In this document: piece by piece, positions 48,801 to 58,145 of the stretch
Numbering within the stretch: position 1 is the first letter of the stretch
How the letters are laid out: each line of letters begins with the position of its first letter
Assembly (NCBI GenBank): GCA_029891345.1
Contig: CM056994.1
Location: forward strand, 227,532,991 to 227,596,990
DNA length: 64,000 bases
From: Dryococelus australis
Lineage: Eukaryota > Arthropoda > Insecta > Phasmatodea > Phasmatidae
Reading direction: 5' to 3'
Made by a program: the position numbers and the translations under genes
The notes under the pieces: model-generated
Database searches by the model: none
Told to the model about the DNA's origin: nothing
The model's input: the letters and a program-made list of their open reading frames with translations, nothing else

Positions 48801-51386
48801 CTATTGTAAAACAATTAGCTTCTAAAACAACAGGCATCAGAACTCTCAAGTAACTGTAAACACTTGGCCACACACCAAGTCAGTGCATATTTTCTTTTTT
48901 TGGAGAAAAGTTTATAATGATAATACCACATGAGAAAACAAAATAAAATGAGTCGTTATATTAGAAAATGTGGTATCCTATACTACTAAATAAAATTGAA
49001 GTGTCTGTCTGTTATTTCATAATTGATTCTAATAGCTTAACGTAATACGCTATTTAAACGGTGCTGAAGAATAAATAACTGTTTAAAAAATGTTTGTCTC
49101 TATGTCTGTCTGGATGTTGGTTCAGAATAGTTATTGGTTCAGAATTGGTTATAATAACTAATGAGTCAATTTTGATAAAACGTTCAGAGATCATAGAGTT
49201 TATTTCTATTTAATATCTTATCTTTATTTTGGCTTGAATATCTCAAATGGTTATGAAATAAATTAATTTTTTCTTATAATTTTCTCTGTGTTTCATATCT
49301 TATTTTCTTGCAAAAGGATTATTTTCAAAAATCGTTGAAACAACAATAGTTTTTTTTTTTTTTATCATTGGTATAATACGCATCATAGAAAAAGATACAT
49401 TAGTTTTTGGAAAAAACATAATAATAACATATTATAAAACAACCAACACTAACACGACGATAAAACTATTTACGTTAGTACAGCAACAATCTTTCAAACC
49501 AATTATATAGGTACGTATTTAAACAACTCCATAAAACCTGGGTGTAGCAATAGCGGGTCGTATTTTAATAACTCCATAAAACCTAAACGAAGTGATATTT
49601 CTATTTTAAACATAAAACCTGAGCAAAGCGAGTGTGGGATGTATTTTAACAACACCATAAAACATAAGCGAAGCGAAATTTATATTTTAAACATATGCAA
49701 AGAAATCCTAAAGTCTACGCGAACGAAGTCGCAGGCACTGCATTAATTTCCATCTGTAAATAAAAAGACATTTCTAAATTCCATTTTAATAAATATTTAA
49801 AACTTTAAAATTTACTTTTTTATATTTATTACGGAACTTATATATAAATTTCGATCGACACTATTCACGCCTTATTTCAATTTTCTATTTCTATTTTTAA
49901 AATATGTAAACAAATCCTAAATTACACGCGAACTAATTCGCGGGCACATCTAGTACAAAAGAAATTGCGAAGCATCATTTAAACATATTCATTACTTTTA
50001 GTTAAAATTACAAGACGGTTCTAATATCTTCTAAACCAAAATGCAGCTTATTTCTTCATTTTGTAGGTTGGTAACGCTGCTATTCTGATAACTGAACACG
50101 CGTTGTGAACGTAGTGCAAGTGAACACCAAACGGAGAGTGTAGTTTTGTTTCCTCGGAGACGATGCGTCGTAAATTTATGTTAAATATGCAATAACTTTG
50201 AAGGGAGATGTTCTGTTGGTAATTAAGAGACGCGCTAGACCCCCGAGTGATACAGCGCAATGGTAAACCATAATACTCGAATTAGGGGGGGGGGGGGGTT
50301 CCTGGGCTTGAATACCAGTCCGGCCATCCTGACGTCGGTTTTCAATGGTTTTCCGAAATCACTCCAAACATACGTTGGGACGGCTCCTTGGTATAAGCTA
50401 TGTCCTTCCCGTGCCTGCGTCTCTATAAGGACCTCGCTGTCGACGATTTCGTGGCGGATATCTGCGAGCTTGAGCAACGCCACTCAGTGATGATCCTGAA
50501 ATACATTTCATAGAGTGCTTGGGTGGACGGGGATGTAAACTAGAAGATAAGAGCCTGCCATATTATGCGAAAAATAGCAGCAAATATTTCCAAAGCCATT
50601 CACTACAGTTGACTAGAGTACACTGTTGTCTCTGCCTTCACTGCTAACACTACATAGAATTACAGTTACTTCATGGATACTATAAACGTTGAAAACTAAT
50701 CTACATTCTCATTGTTTAACTTCTTGAAGGAGTGGCTAATTTTTTATCAGTTGGATACAATAATTCCGGGCTGTGATGTCACGTTACCTGCACCTCATCC
50801 GAACACCCTTACAAGAGATAACGGCCGATAGAAGAACTGTTTGCAACCGTCGTCCAAGCTCACAGATACGTGGAACGCAGTGTAAGCCCTAGCTACACTG
50901 GCATAGGCTGTTCACGGTAAAGTGAGAACTTTTGACAGCTCTGCGTAACTTGTATGCACGTTGTGTATTTTTCCATCATACATAAAATTAACATTGCCAT
51001 AGGCCTCGTCAATTTATTCGTTCATCGGTCAAGTGAAACTGTGAAATTATTTGAAAATTAAATATTTTACAAATGTGCTTAATTAAACTTTTCGTTGCAT
51101 AAAAAAAAACAGTAGTCGCAAGAAATAATTTGAGTCATCGCAAATGGTAAACTAACACCTTTTATTCGACGATAAGATACGGAACTGGTTTCCATCCATC
51201 GTTACCAACATTACTGGGCGTATGTCACTCAGTGTTCCTGTTCAAATACATGGAGGCAGGGTAGTGACTATTTTTGTAAGGTTGATTTCAAAAGTGCTCA
51301 CTTTATCGTGAACAGTATATACCTACACAAACTAGCGCCGCGCAGCTCGAGGAGTGAGGTAGGAGACTGACCTGCAGTGTCGCCAT
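31576..51386 (-). CDS. Cuticular protein with R&R chitin-binding domain (3 exons)
   Basis: Secreted structural protein of the exoskeleton. The coding exons are 51386-51372, 34316-33943 and 31735-31576. Exon 1 encodes MATLQ and ends CAG|GTCAGT (phase 0). Exon 2 starts after TTATGCAG and ends CTCAA|GTGAGT (phase 2). Exon 3 follows GTGCAG, and its first G completes a Lys codon. The phases agree and give 182 residues. Residues 1-23 form a signal peptide interrupted by intron 1, a typical layout for insect cuticle genes. The Rebers-Riddiford domain spans about 75-130: YSFATSVVDG, QETRDG, AGLYSYSDG and YVADERGY, the last matching the core Y-x-A-x-E-x-G-Y. The last 52 residues are a variable tail. 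Codons are strongly G/C-ending. Family members bind chitin fibres in the procuticle. The introns are 17,055 bp and 2,207 bp and full of mobile elements. The RR-1/RR-2 subclass is not assigned. Confidence 0.9.
31759..32169. mobile_element. 410-bp MITE in intron 2
   Basis: Ends GCTGTTCACGG and CGTGAACAGC are inverted. The interior contains the family block TTCCTCCGCCTTATGTCAAA followed by ACATTGCCATGGGCCTCG. It is close in sequence to the copies at 43597 and 50906. Its left end lies some 24 bp from the exon 3 acceptor. The flanking TA is not clear in this copy. Confidence 0.8.
33568..33592. repeat. (TA)n microsatellite
   Basis: About 12 uninterrupted TA units within intron 2. Confidence 0.9.
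33943..34316 (-). CDS. Cuticular protein exon 2 (signal peptide core and R&R domain)
   Basis: It encodes residues 6-129 plus two bases of residue 130. It begins GCVVACCALLC, the hydrophobic core of the signal peptide, with cleavage likely after SSA or IPA (residues 19-23). A basic, Pro- and Arg-rich linker follows (about 30-72), and then the chitin-binding domain. An in-frame ATG sits just before the acceptor CAG, so a shorter product starting MQGCVV is conceivable if transcription began near here. I prefer the spliced exon 1 start because of its donor and nearby TATA-like site. Confidence 0.92.
34317..38830. other. Intron 1 of cuticular gene, proximal part
   Basis: AT-rich intronic DNA. The longest open frame (36293-36673, +) has no codon bias and no family resemblance. 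I see no repeat termini here. Confidence 0.5.
38835..39190 (-). pseudogene. Helitron Rep (HUH endonuclease) fragment
   Basis: The minus strand resembles the rolling-circle Rep domain of autonomous Helitrons: YWWRVEFHYR, then SPRLHMVVRVKDHP (the HUH-region, with the first His replaced by Arg), then NRVCVCEIPFEDSDLCELVLK and CQIHRHTPTHV. The pieces lie in two frames near 39000, so there is at least one frameshift. No helicase part follows. It is intronic and in the same orientation as the host gene. Confidence 0.75.
39760..39819. repeat. (TA)n microsatellite
   Basis: About 29 consecutive TA units. A Tyr-Ile run in translation here is an artefact. Confidence 0.95.
39820..41050. other. Intronic sequence without recognised features
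   Basis: AT-rich. A 72-residue minus-strand frame at 40387-40605 has two Cys pairs but neither codon bias nor a recognised family. Confidence 0.4.
41055..41325 (-). mobile_element. SINE family 1, near full-length copy
   Basis: On the minus strand a degraded tRNA-like head (CCACGGTGGATGAGCGATTAG) is followed by a homopolymer run (41268-41287, G on the plus strand), a decayed B box (GGTCAATTGCC), then GTGGGAATCGTGCTGGACGA and the GGTTAGCGAGTTTTCTCGGG body. It is the same family as 60277. Confidence 0.8.
41537..41580 (+). repeat. 22-bp tandem duplication
   Basis: GTGAGTCAGAAGTTCAAAGA occurs twice in direct succession. Confidence 0.8.
41581..43596. other. Intronic sequence without recognised features
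   Basis: Mixed AT-rich DNA with two GC-richer patches (41740-41930, 43210-43480). Open frames there lack codon bias or recognisable motifs. Confidence 0.4.
43597..44004. mobile_element. 410-bp MITE with TA target duplication
   Basis: Ends AAGACTGTACACGGTAAAGT and the inverted CGTGAACAGTCTT, flanked by TA on both sides (43595-43596 and 44005-44006). The interior matches the copies in intron 2 and near exon 1. It sits directly against the mariner-family transposase fragment that starts at 44010. Confidence 0.85.
44010..44640 (-). pseudogene. Mariner/Tc1-superfamily transposase fragment
   Basis: The minus strand has the hallmark segment KWRPYIPVLLHAANENDPNR, followed by RRVEFCKWVVNICN and IIWSDEAH. 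The latter contains the Asp of the DDE/D triad in this superfamily. Farther upstream lie traces of the DNA-binding HTH region (ITRLCDKFEMDG). Several stops and a frameshift around 44240-44370 break it. The 3' part is missing, apparently replaced or displaced at the MITE junction. Confidence 0.78.
44641..47040. other. Very AT-rich intronic stretch
   Basis: 2.4 kb of extremely AT-rich DNA with only short spurious frames. No repeat boundary is visible. Confidence 0.5.
47041..47330. repeat. Unclassified repeat segment with duplicated GAGTTTGGGCTCATTTGA
   Basis: The block GAGTTTGGGCTCATTTGA appears at about 47184 and again at about 47304. The intervening part, including CTGGTGCTGCAGCTAGGATC, has the look of a dispersed repeat, possibly the 5' region of the Helitron remnant that follows. 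I cannot classify it. Confidence 0.35.
47370..48284 (+). pseudogene. Helitron replicase-helicase, internally deleted
   Basis: Two separated parts of a Helitron protein. 47464-47860 shows the N-terminal charged repeats of the type TPEQRDARLEDARRYEAEVR, repeated about three times and interrupted by TAA codons. 48066-48281 gives the C-terminus of the Pif1-like helicase: GSTVDYAVIYLEPKLFAAHQ, then YVSLSRVRSSDGLQI, a LDCAKLSG segment and NRMRN before TAA. The whole Rep domain and most helicase motifs are missing between them, so this is a deletion derivative. Confidence 0.82.
48976..49953 (+). mobile_element. Nonautonomous Helitron with intact ends
   Basis: It starts TCCTATACTACTAAATAAAA and ends with the short hairpin CGCGAACTAATTCGCG, then GGCACATCTAG. 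It is inserted between A (48975) and T (49954), as expected for Helitrons, which make no target duplication. Length is 978 bp. A second, degraded 3'-end-like hairpin (CGCGAACGAAGTCGCAGGCA, about 49719-49738) lies inside. No protein is encoded. Confidence 0.85.
50235..50490 (+). mobile_element. SINE family 2
   Basis: A tRNA-derived head with GTGATACAGCGCAATGGTAA, a G-run of about 14, then GGGCTTGAATACCAGTCCGG resembling a B box. The unrelated body reads GGTTTTCCGAAATCACTCC. The body differs from family 1, so this is a separate family. Confidence 0.6.
50906..51315. mobile_element. 410-bp MITE beside exon 1 donor
   Basis: Ends GGCTGTTCACGGTAAAGTGA and the inverted TTTATCGTGAACAG, flanked by TA (50904-50905 and 51316-51317). 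The interior matches the other copies, including CATTGCCATAGGCCTCGTC. Its right end is about 55 bp inside intron 1 from the cuticular gene's first donor. Confidence 0.85.
51372..51386 (-). CDS. Cuticular protein exon 1 coding part
   Basis: ATG GCG ACA CTG CAG followed by the donor GTCAGT. A five-codon first exon that stops within the signal peptide is the classic arrangement of insect cuticular protein genes, and the phase-0 exit fits exon 2. The distance to exon 2 (17 kb) is the main doubt. Support comes from the phase match, the signal-peptide fit (MATLQ-GCVVACCALL) and the TATA-like site upstream. Confidence 0.75.
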
Positions 51387-51443
51387 GTGTGTAGCAGCGG
51401 CGGTCGACGCGCCGACACAACTGTGGTCTGCGGGACGGCGCTC

Positions 51444-51451
51444 TATAAATA
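51444..51451 (-). promoter_or_regulatory. TATA-like element of the cuticular gene
   Basis: TATTTATA on the minus strand, 58-65 bp before the ATG, inside a CpG-rich patch. Initiation about 30 bp downstream (near CACAGTTGTG at 51410-51420) would leave a short leader. The plus strand reads TATAAATA, the more usual form, so orientation is not certain. Confidence 0.5.
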
Positions 51452-53984
51452 CAGAGGACGGCGCGCGCCGCCCCTCGCTGCTGGTCGCCCGCATCTCAAC
51501 AACACGCACCTTCTTGCTGGACGCAGGCCTCGCGCCGGTCACCTGCTGACATTCCTGACCGTGTCACGCCTCACACGCAAGATGCGTCTTCTGCGCATGT
51601 CCTCGACCACGGCTCGCGAATTACCACGAGACATGTCAAAATCACGTGTGTAGTAGTGACATGGTTCTCCGGTGGCAAAGGGATGGGGGAGTGGCGCCGT
51701 ACTTCGTCTTGTAATTTCCCGTCTTTCCCTCCGAAATTCCCGTTTTTCACTTCTAAATCATCCATTTTCCCCTTGAAATCGGTCTTCTTCAATCAAAATC
51801 TTCCCGTTTTTCCAAAAATTTGTGAAGAAAGTGCTTCCTCCTCAATGTGGCTGATTGATTCCTCATTGAGGCTGAGGTATCCCGAACTTCAGTCACAATT
51901 AGTAATCTCAGGGGTCGATAAAACAAAACAATTTTAAAAATTAATTTTAAATTTAAATACATTTTTATATTGAAAGAATTTCAAGATCTTAGTATTGAGT
52001 GTTATATATCACTGGTTTCATCTTTTCAAGGCGCATGCGGTCGTGATGTCATCGATTATGTAACCCAACATCAGGACAACCATATTGAATTTAAGAAATA
52101 CCCCTACCTCCCACCCAATTACAAAACTCATTACCGTCACCCCACTTTACCAACAACCATCACCCGGGCCTCAAACACTATACAATCACTTCACCCCGTT
52201 TAACACTCTCTCCCACTATCCCCTCCCCTCCAAAAAAAACTATTTTCAAAAAGGTTTCTAACAATTAAAACGATTTATATCACAGCCCCAAACATCATCA
52301 GAAATTATATTGAAAGTATTAATACATTCACCCCCCTTCAGCTAAAATACACTCAAACCACTCCCATCCTTGACAATTATTATTAAAAGTCACAAAACAT
52401 ATTGTAAAAATAGAGGAACATATAACGTTAGACCCCCTTCCTTTGCTCATCGATAGAACCCCCCCCCCCCCCCCAACCCAACACCTAACCATTACGAAAA
52501 GCGTCGACCATCTCCTTCCCTCTACCCAACACCTCATCCCACGTCGCTCTTGTGGGTCAAGCAGCTTGCTGGCTGTCATTGTCAAATAAATCGTGAAACG
52601 ATCATACATCTAGAAATCGATGGATTTATAAATAATTGAAATGATTTTATATAAATTTATTTTATTTATCATTTTAAAATTCCCAACTTTAAAAAAAATA
52701 CAGTAAAATGTATCGAAAATGTATCTTAATGCAAAATCAGTTCATAAAAGTTAAATTATGCAAATTTTACACTTTTCCATGACACTTTTTAACATTAAAA
52801 ATAAAGTCTCAGGGAGGGATGGGGAATTAAACCCAACGTCCTGAACAGGAGATGGGTACTTTAACCACTTTGTTACTTACGTAATGGTAAAAATTATTTC
52901 TTACAGCTGGTACAATAGCCCCCAAAAGAAGAGGCTGCATCCCCTCATACAATTACAATAGTCTATTAAACATTTCGCTATATGTTTTTTCAATCAATGC
53001 GTATATGGCTCATGACAACATTTATAAAATAGCTTTTTCAGTTTCCATTAGTTAAAATTTTTAAAGGCAAACATTTGATTAAAAACCTTTCATATGCTCA
53101 CATTGATTGTTCTTATATATTCTTTATAAATAATTATGTAGCAGACCACTTTTTTTCGCAAGTCGGCTTGTAAGCAAGCGAATATGTACAGGCATTTTAT
53201 GTAGACGAATATAATTTGCGAACTCTTAGGAAGCAGGCTCGTAAAATTCAGTTAGCAAATGCCATTTATAGCTCCAAAAATATATGCTTAAGTCCTTTAT
53301 AACCATAATCATTAGCCAATATTTGCTTCATGGTGATGTTTTTAATGTAAACAGTTTATAACAGACTGGTGACGATATAGGGTTACTAAGAAAAAAAACA
53401 TTACATTTTTGTGTTAAAAATGTATTAAATTATATTACTACAAAACAACTCAAAAATATCCTCTGGTTGTTTAGACGAGCTGAGACGAAGTGTCTTTTAC
53501 GACTGCCACTGTCAAACTAAGCTCCATAAAATAAACCCAGCTACTTATATACCTGCTGATGTTGATGTTGTCCGCTACATTTGTTTCTGGTAACCAAAAT
53601 TTTTTGTAGGCATAGGGTAAGACAATTAAAAATTTGTATATATTATTAGATTTTAAAATGTATTTTATTTTTAATTAAATTTTTTAAGTTGCACTGAAAT
53701 TGTATGTAGAGTACAGCAGAGCAATGCAAAAAGTTCTCTCAGATGCATTTCTGGTCTCCTTTCTTGAAGTCTAGTTATCACACGACGTCGGTATCTGTTT
53801 TTGTTTACTATCTCGGCAGTTTTGAAGGAATAAAAAATGGTATTCGCCTTTTTTAAAATGTATATTTATGTGACTAAACCAAGCACCATCATATGAGTAA
53901 CAATTCTCTGCACAAGTATGATATAATCATGGCATGGAACAGCATTTACCAACACTTTTAACAAACCCAATTGTTTATGACCAA

Positions 53985-55125
53985 TTCCAAGCAAACCTTC
54001 TCTGCCTCCTCAGTCCTCCACAACCCCCTCCAATCGTCATCAAACCTCACCAATCCTCATCATTCCTAAACAATCCTCCCCAATCCTCCACAATCAACTG
54101 CAACCCTCCATAACACTCTACGATCCTCCACAATCCTCACCAATCCTCAACAATCCTCCTGCACAATAATCACCAATCATATAAATCCTCATCAACCTTC
54201 CCAAATCCTCACCCAACTTCCACCATCATCACAAATCCTATCAATCCTAATAAAACATCCTCAATCCTCACCAATCCTGCTTTACTATCCTACACAATCC
54301 TCACCTATCCTCTCCCCAATTTTCACCAATCCTCTTCCACAATCCTCACCAATCCTCCTCAGTTCACACCAATCCTTCACAATCCTCCACAATCCTCTGC
54401 AATCCTTCTCAATCATTCTCCAATCCTCAACAATCCGCACCAATCTTCACCAATCCCCCTTCAAAATCCTCGCCAATCCTTCCTTCAATTTTCCTCAATC
54501 CTCACTAATCCTGACAAATTCTCTGCAATCCTTCTCAATCCTCACCAATCTCCATCAAACATCACCAATATATCTCCTCAATGCTGCTCAATCCTCCCCA
54601 ATCCTCATTCTCAATCCTCCACCATCCTCCCCAATGTACCTTCACAATCCTCCACCAACCTCACAAATCCTCCTCTCAACCCTCCTTCGTGATCCTCACA
54701 ATTTATCTTCAATTCTCACCAATCCTCCACAATACTCACCAATCCTCCTCAATCCTCATAAATACTCCTTTAGAATACTTCAAATCCCCACCAATCCTCT
54801 GATAAATCCTCCTCTATCCTCACCAATCCTCTACATTCCTCACCAATCGTCCTCAATCCTCAACAATACTTCACAATCCTCTGCAATTCTTCTCAATCCT
54901 CCTCACCAATCCTCAGCAATCCGCCTCCAAAATCCTTAACAATTCTCTTCTGCAATCCTCACCAATCCTCCACCTCAATCCTCACTAATTCTCCTCAATC
55001 CTCACCAATCCTCCTCAATCCTCCGCAATCTTCAGCAATCTTCCGCAATCCTCAGCAATCCTCTTCTGCAACCCTCAGCAATCCTCCTGATCAGTCCTCT
55101 ACAATATTCAACAAACCTCATCAGT
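53985..55125 (+). repeat. CAATCCTC minisatellite array, long
   Basis: About 1.1 kb of degenerate CAATCCTC units with CAC, CC or CTC spacers, giving CACCAATCCTC as the commonest 11-mer. It is pyrimidine-rich on the plus strand throughout. Open frames rich in Pro, Ser and Ile here are artefacts of the repeat. Confidence 0.9.
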
Positions 55126-55974
55126 TTTTTCCCTCAATCCCATTTCTTCGATCGTTCTTTCGATCAATCCTTCAGATAGTCCGCCACCCATATGTGTATA
55201 TATTACATTCGTTCGCCAACTATATACAAATTTGTACATGTAGACAGAATTACTATTTTCTTATCCAGTGAACTATACATGTATTTTATACTGAAAGTTT
55301 TCATTAATAATCTCTATGCAGATCTTTAGTTTAATAGTTGAGTGCTCATAGCATCACTTAAACTTATGCGAGATAAAAGAATACAACAAAAAAATATAAA
55401 AAAACGAATTATTTTTAAAGAATCATGTATTATTCATATGTAATTACAATGTCAGACGTAAGCGGTTCAACACATCATATGATATAATCCCGACCCTTCA
55501 GATTATTAATAAGTAGAACGATTATACCGATTCGGGCGCAAGGTCACAGGGGGACGTAGCGCCGGAACTGTTCTTGATATGTCATTCTGGTCGCCTGATG
55601 GCCATCTTGGAAACCAGTTACTGTTGACCATCGACCTTTCAATTTAAAATTTGACTCATGACCTTTGATCTCGATTGATCTTGAACACAAACATTTCCCA
55701 TAAATTCCTAAAATTTTAAAAAATCCCAAAAAAATCCAAGAAATTCTAAAAAAAATCCAAAAAAAATTATTATTAAATAAATATTTATTTAAAAATGATT
55801 AAAAAATAATTTTAAAATTGTTAACATTTATTAAATATTACTTTTAAATTCCAGTTCACCCACTGTCATTTTCTCTAACAATTTCCCTCTTTTCCCTAAA
55901 AAAAATCCCCTTTCCCCTTAAAATACCCCTTTTCCCTTGAAATTTTGCTTTTTTCTGCTAACGATTTCCTTTTT

Positions 55975-56390
55975 TTTTTTACTGACTTCTACAACAGTAT
56001 TGGATGCAGATGACTGTGAGCCTGACCACATAACCTAAAATAACATTAAAAAACTCGAGAAAAATTCATAAAAGTCAGCAAGTATATTATGTTACTGACT
56101 ACTACCACCATATTGGATGCAAAGAAACTTGACCTTGACCACATTACCTTGAATGACCTTGAAATAAAAAACTCGAGAAAACAGCAAATAAAGTTAGCAA
56201 GCATATTAGTGTTACTGACTGCTGCCGCCATATTACATGCAGGTGACCTTGATGTTGACCCTATGACCTTGAAAACAAAAACCTGAGAAAAATCCATAAA
56301 TGTAAGCAAAAATATTGTGTTACTGACTACTACCATCAAAATTGGGTGCAGGTTACCTTGACCTTGACCCTGTGACATTTAAACTGTAAC
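55975..56390 (+). repeat. Tandem array of 110-118 bp units with TGACCTTGA
   Basis: Four units starting near 55979, 56091, 56211 and 56320. Each begins GTTACTGACTRCTRCCRCCA followed by a TATTGGATGCAGG-like part, then one to three TGACCTTGA or TTGACC motifs, then A-rich spacer with AAAAAYTCGAGAAAA. About eight good or near matches to the AGGTCA half-site complement occur in 400 bp. Confidence 0.8.
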
Positions 56391-56489
56391 CTAAAAAACC
56401 TAAAAAATACTATAAATTTAAAAAAAATCAAATCATATATAAAAAATTAATTAAATACGTTTTTTTTCCATCGAACTTTTTATCAGTCT

Positions 56490-56840
56490 CACATTCAGAG
56501 CACCACAATCTCAATCAGCACCACAATCAGCACCACAATCACAATCAGCACCACGATCACAATCAGCACCACAATCGCAATTAGCACTACAATCGCAATC
56601 TTTACATCAGTCTTTAGCATTCCTCCTCCTCCTCAATCGCAATCTTTCCATCAAACTTTAGAAGAAATATTTCAATCTATCTTCAGCAATCATTCCATAA
56701 ATACTTAGCAGTCCTTCTCCTCAATTGCAATCTTTCCATCAGTCTTAAGCAATATTTCTATCAATTTTTAGCAATCCCCCTCCTCAGAAATCTTTCCATC
56801 AATCTTAATCAATATTTACATCAATCTTTAGTCTTCTATG
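56490..56840 (+). repeat. CACAATCAG/CAATCTTTCCATCA array
   Basis: Short units CACCACAATC(AG), later turning into CAATCTTTCCATCAATCTT units of about 35-50 bp. It occupies the place of the CAATCCTC block in the second tail unit. Confidence 0.75.
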
Positions 56841-57164
56841 GGTTTGCCGTCTGCCTATAACCATGCATATAAAAAAAATATTCACCACCTAACTCCAAAA
56901 TTTGTACATGACGACAGAAACAATGTTTGTGTACGCAGTCAACTACACACACATTTTTATACTAAAGTCTTTATTATTATTCTATAGGCAGATGTTTACA
57001 TTTATAGGCGAGTGCTCACAGCACCACTTTAAATTTGTTGAGGATAAAAGGATACGATACACAAATTTTATTATTATTTATTATTTGGCCATTACAAATT
57101 CAGAAGAAAGCAGTTCATTACATCGTCTGATATAACCCCGATCCTTCAGTAGCAGACCCGGCAT

Positions 57165-57245
57165 TGTAGCGACATCCAGCCATCGTTGCCCCGGCATCGT
57201 AACGACATCCAGCCGTCGCAAGCCCGACACTGTCGGCCAACAGTT
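57165..57245 (+). repeat. Short duplicated GC-rich unit
   Basis: CCCGGCATTGTAGCGACATC followed by CAGCCATCG recurs with small changes as CCCCGGCATCGTAACGACAT..CAGCCGTCG about 33 bp later. It is a local duplication without other context. Confidence 0.6.
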
Positions 57246-57522
57246 AGCCGCCAGTCCATATTTCCATCGGGCCGCTTAAGGGCATAAGACAGCGGGCCTG
57301 TATCGACTGGCTGGAGTTTGTCGGCTAGCTTTTACTAGCCAGATTCTGGCTCATATTTTCCGTGTTTACTGGGTAGGATCTCTTGCGCTTCTTTCTACGT
57401 TTGGTTTATTTTTATTTCCTTGTCCAACTTTGTATGGTTTAAGATACATTCCTTTCCACTTGATTAAACTGTTCTACTCAATAACGAAACTCCAACCATT
57501 AGAGATCGAAGGGTGGATAATA

Positions 57523-57905
57523 TTAGAAATATAAATGGTAATTCCCACCTTTCTTGGTTTTTCGTTTTGTCTTGCATTTTACTGACATACCTCTTTTGAC
57601 TTTTGCTCGCATTACTTTGTCTAAAACCCAAGCGCTGAGCTTTTCACCTGTGGACATGGATTGATTCTTCCTTATATTTGCTATATAGGCTAAATTTGTA
57701 TATGCTATATGCCTTTGTTTCAAACCATTTGTTTGAGCATAAACTATGTCATGCTCTTTACAGATGTTATCAAATGACTTTATTCCTTGATCATTACGTA
57801 CCAGATGCTTTGCAATTTTCATTTCTGGACCACAGTAATTGTATTTTGGTAATTGCATTTCAAATGGCAAATAATTAATAAACGTGTTCAATATTCTGCG
57901 ACCTT
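57523..57905 (-). CDS. Lone PLA2-like Polinton protein gene, looks whole
   Basis: A 122-residue minus-strand frame with the parvovirus VP1-type phospholipase A2 signature: PKYNYCGP (calcium-binding loop), a CKEHDIVY helix with the catalytic His-Asp pair, and a Lys- and Arg-rich C-terminus (AKVKRGMSVKCK, KRKTKKGG). It is clearly related to the broken copy in the Polinton at 12.1 kb and better kept. No integrase, ATPase or capsid gene is recognisable within several kb, so this is a gene stranded from a Polinton or carried by a smaller element. Whether it is expressed cannot be seen. Treated as a fossil of a virus-like element. Confidence 0.75.
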
Positions 57906-58016
57906 TTTAAATGCGTTTAATACGAGGCATTGTTTTCGACTGAACAAGATCCTTTATATAAGCTCCCATTTATAGTTTTTACGTCACTACAAAACATTAC
58001 AGGAATGAAGATTGTA

Positions 58017-58039
58017 AAAAAAAAAAAAAAAAAAAAAAC
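58017..58039. repeat. Poly(A) run
   Basis: About 22 A residues. It is adjacent to the lone PLA2-like gene but upstream of its start, so not a tail of a retrocopy of that gene. Confidence 0.9.
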
Positions 58040-58145
58040 GCATCTTCCGGTACATAATTGTATCTAAGAATGATAACGTAATTGAACAGATACATAGAAT
58101 TATTTTACCGTCTGTAAATTTTATAATAATTACCCATGTAACAAG

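Larger units (their letters stand above)
51650..57150 (+). repeat. Composite satellite-bearing repeat region, copy 2
   Basis: It follows the same order of blocks as 4660-7060, but longer. 51700-52560 has C-rich/A-rich sequence with AGAGGAACATATAAC-type units. A CAATCCTC array lies at 53985-55125, with a tail to 55505. TGACCTTGA and TTTCCC-rich segments lie at 55600-56400, then a CACAATC array at 56490-56840 with a second copy of the tail ending at CCCGATCCTTCAG (57150). The two tails match each other (CCAACTATATACAAATTTGTACATG versus CTCCAAAATTTGTACATG; GAGTGCTCA.AGCA). Confidence 0.55.

Noticed and set aside
51387-51653. Plus-strand gene driven by TATAAATA at 51444-51451
   Set aside because: The 88-residue frame is arginine-rich in all parts, as expected from the reverse of CpG-rich DNA. 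The minus-strand cuticle exon explains the region better.
53985-54940. Proline- and serine-rich open frames
   Set aside because: Translations of the CAATCCTC satellite; no codon bias or start context.
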